A DNA stretch of 6,038 nucleotides, taken from Deltaproteobacteria bacterium (lineage in GTDB: Bacteria; Myxococcota_A; Polyangia; Polyangiales; Houyiibacteriaceae). The notes under the pieces are model-generated. The model did not search any database. It worked only from the letters and a program-made list of their open reading frames with translations, and had not been told where the DNA came from. Below are positions 5,019-6,038 of this stretch, piece by piece; position 1 is the stretch's first letter; every line of letters starts with the position of its first letter. The stretch lies in NCBI GenBank assembly GCA_003647035.1, contig QMMB01000225.1, positions 1-6,038 on the forward strand, given 5' to 3'. The translations under genes were made by a program, and so were the position numbers.

Positions 5019-5847
5019 GGTCCAAGACGCTCCAGAAACGGGTGTCCTTTGCAAACGAAAGAATGCGCAATGGCACACGCTCGATCAGCATGGCGGCGCG
5101 AGACGTGAGCTCCTCGACTAGCAGGGAGTCGGCGTTGATGTAGGGGCACGAGGCGACGATACGCGAGACCGCTTCGGCTTTCGAGCACCGGTGTACCGAC
5201 GGGGCCGCGCCATGCGCGAGGCCGAGCAATCCGGTCAACGGGTAGGGCGGGTGCGGCGTGGGTACCCCACCGAAATCACCCGCAAATGGCATGGCCTGAA
5301 GCTCGAACGTCCCTCCCGAGGTCGTGACGGCGTTGAGCTCGTCACTCAGGATGCCGAGCTCGAGCTCCTCCGCCAGCCGGCACAGGGTGGTTTTGCCAGC
5401 GCCCGAGCGTCCGCAGAAGAGAAAACCGCGGGCGCCATCGGTGAAGGCGGCGCTGTGCATCACCAGCGCCCCCTCGCTGAAGAGCCGATAGCAAGCGATC
5501 ACGCGGAAGAGATTCTCGAAGGCGCCCAAGAACCATTCGTCGGCGAGGCAGGTCTGCATCTGCGCTCGAAGAGGGGTGCGGTCGATGTTGGCAGTGAATC
5601 CGATGCCGGCAACGGCGACGCTGTCCTCGCCATGCACCACCGCGATCCGGTACTCGACGGGGCCCACCGGCCTTCTCATGAACCCCTCTGGGTTGGGCGC
5701 GTAGTGTACGTCTACCTCGACGTCGGGCTGGGTGTCGTCGGCGCACAGCAAAGCGTCGAATCGCGAACGCACCAGGTCGAGTTGCTCTGGGTTTAGCCCC
5801 GCGAATCGGTACCGGGAACCGGCAAACGCGATGGTCAGCGCACTCAT
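4981..5847 (-). CDS. HPr kinase-like P-loop protein (HprK-related)
   Basis: The product has 288 residues. The ATG at 5847 is chosen because it overlaps the upstream stop as ATGA and follows an AAGGCGGG-like site. A Walker A motif, GRSGAGKT (146-153), is preceded by ALVMHSAAF (His131) and followed by LSDELNAV with Asp169 and Glu170, the arrangement of the HprK/P C-terminal catalytic domain. The N-terminal 125 residues lack the usual HprK N-domain sequence and are of unknown role, as in many HprK-like proteins near peptide and polysaccharide genes. Classical HprK phosphorylates a serine of HPr; relatives in lasso-peptide clusters phosphorylate the C-terminal serine of the precursor. With a PqqD-like gene, a radical SAM gene and a peptide ending Ser-Ser downstream, a peptide kinase is the favoured inference. 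A regulatory kinase is the alternative. Confidence 0.85.
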   Translation of the reverse strand: MSALTIAFAGSRYRFAGLNPEQLDLVRSRFDALLCADDTQPDVEVDVHYAPNPEGFMRRPVGPVEYRIAVVHGEDSVAVAGIGFTANIDRTPLRAQMQTCLADEWFLGAFENLFRVIACYRLFSEGALVMHSAAFTDGARGFLFCGRSGAGKTTLCRLAEELELGILSDELNAVTTSGGTFELQAMPFAGDFGGVPTPHPPYPLTGLLGLAHGAAPSVHRCSKAEAVSRIVASCPYINADSLLVEELTSRAAMLIERVPLRILSFAKDTRFWSVLDHEYRNQHAALSR

Positions 5848-6038
5848 CGGCCCGCCTTCGCCACCCTGCGTATCAGCGCACGCGCGTACTTGCCGCACGC
5901 CGCCACCCGCTCTGAACCGCTGACGTCGCACTGCGCACGCCCGACGATCGCATTTGCCGGCGCGGCGGGGTCTCGCTCGTCGGCGTTGTCGGCCTGCGTG
6001 AGCGCGACGATGCCGCGAACGGTCGCCGCGTACCCCAA
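5844..6038 (-). CDS. 3' end of an unrecognised gene, first visible member of the peptide operon (partial)
   Basis: The frame is open from the right edge to a TGA at 5844-5846 and gives the last 64-65 residues. The stop overlaps the start of the HprK-like gene by 4 bp, so the gene belongs to the same operon. The visible part has two cysteines and ends in a basic helix (GKYARALIRRVAKAGR). I do not recognise it; the true start is outside the window. Given the neighbours, another tailoring, transport or synthetase component is possible, but this is guesswork. Confidence 0.6.
   Translation of the reverse strand: MGYAATVRGIVALTQADNADERDPAAPANAIVGRAQCDVSGSERVAACGKYARALIRRVAKAGR

Noticed and set aside
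5191..5796. Plus-strand 201-residue open frame
   Set aside because: It is antisense to the HprK-like gene, whose Walker A motif and family layout are clear.

Overview
The window is gene-dense, high-GC DNA with strong G/C preference at third codon positions and almost no non-coding sequence; the longest gap between genes is about 40 bp. The codon style, together with a small coiled-coil protein of a kind I associate with myxobacterial genomes, suggests a Myxococcota (deltaproteobacterial) chromosome. That placement is inference. I see no rRNA, tRNA, insertion sequence, phage gene or CRISPR array.

Left part (1-1895). The 3' end of an unrecognised + strand gene meets, tail to tail, a minus-strand two-gene operon. 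The operon encodes a DUF35 zinc-ribbon/OB-fold protein followed by an SCP-x-type thiolase-fold enzyme, overlapping by 4 bp. Such pairs form acyl-CoA carbon-carbon cleaving or condensing complexes, for example in steroid side-chain breakdown. Two thiolase histidines appear replaced (Tyr295 in the usual HD motif, Glu345 in the usual GHP motif), which hints at an aldolase-like rather than a classical thiolase reaction. Just upstream lies a perfect match to the actinobacterial KstR (cholesterol catabolism repressor) operator consensus, inside a possible promoter.

Middle (1892-3426). A hypothetical 227-aa coiled-coil protein (minus) and a 276-aa nucleotidyltransferase-like protein (plus, NTP_transf_5 type) diverge from only 20 bp. 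That gap holds a TATA-like core readable on both strands, placed so that both transcripts could be leaderless.

Right part (3443-6038). A tightly coupled minus-strand operon reads, in transcription order: the end of an unknown gene, an HPr-kinase-like P-loop protein, a PqqD-like peptide-binding protein (RRE), a radical SAM enzyme with a reduced SPASM/twitch domain, and a 72-aa peptide. The peptide has its own Shine-Dalgarno sequence, a leader-like conserved-looking segment, two cysteines and a Ser-Ser C-terminus. It looks like the precursor of a ribosomally made, radical-SAM-modified peptide (RiPP).

The main discovery candidate is this RiPP locus. HprK-like kinase, PqqD-like protein and NTP_transf_5 nucleotidyltransferase are the accessory set known from phosphorylated lasso peptides, where the kinase acts on the C-terminal serine. 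Here they accompany a radical SAM enzyme and a Cys-containing peptide that also ends in serine. No protease, transporter or lasso cyclase is visible, and the cluster continues beyond the right edge.
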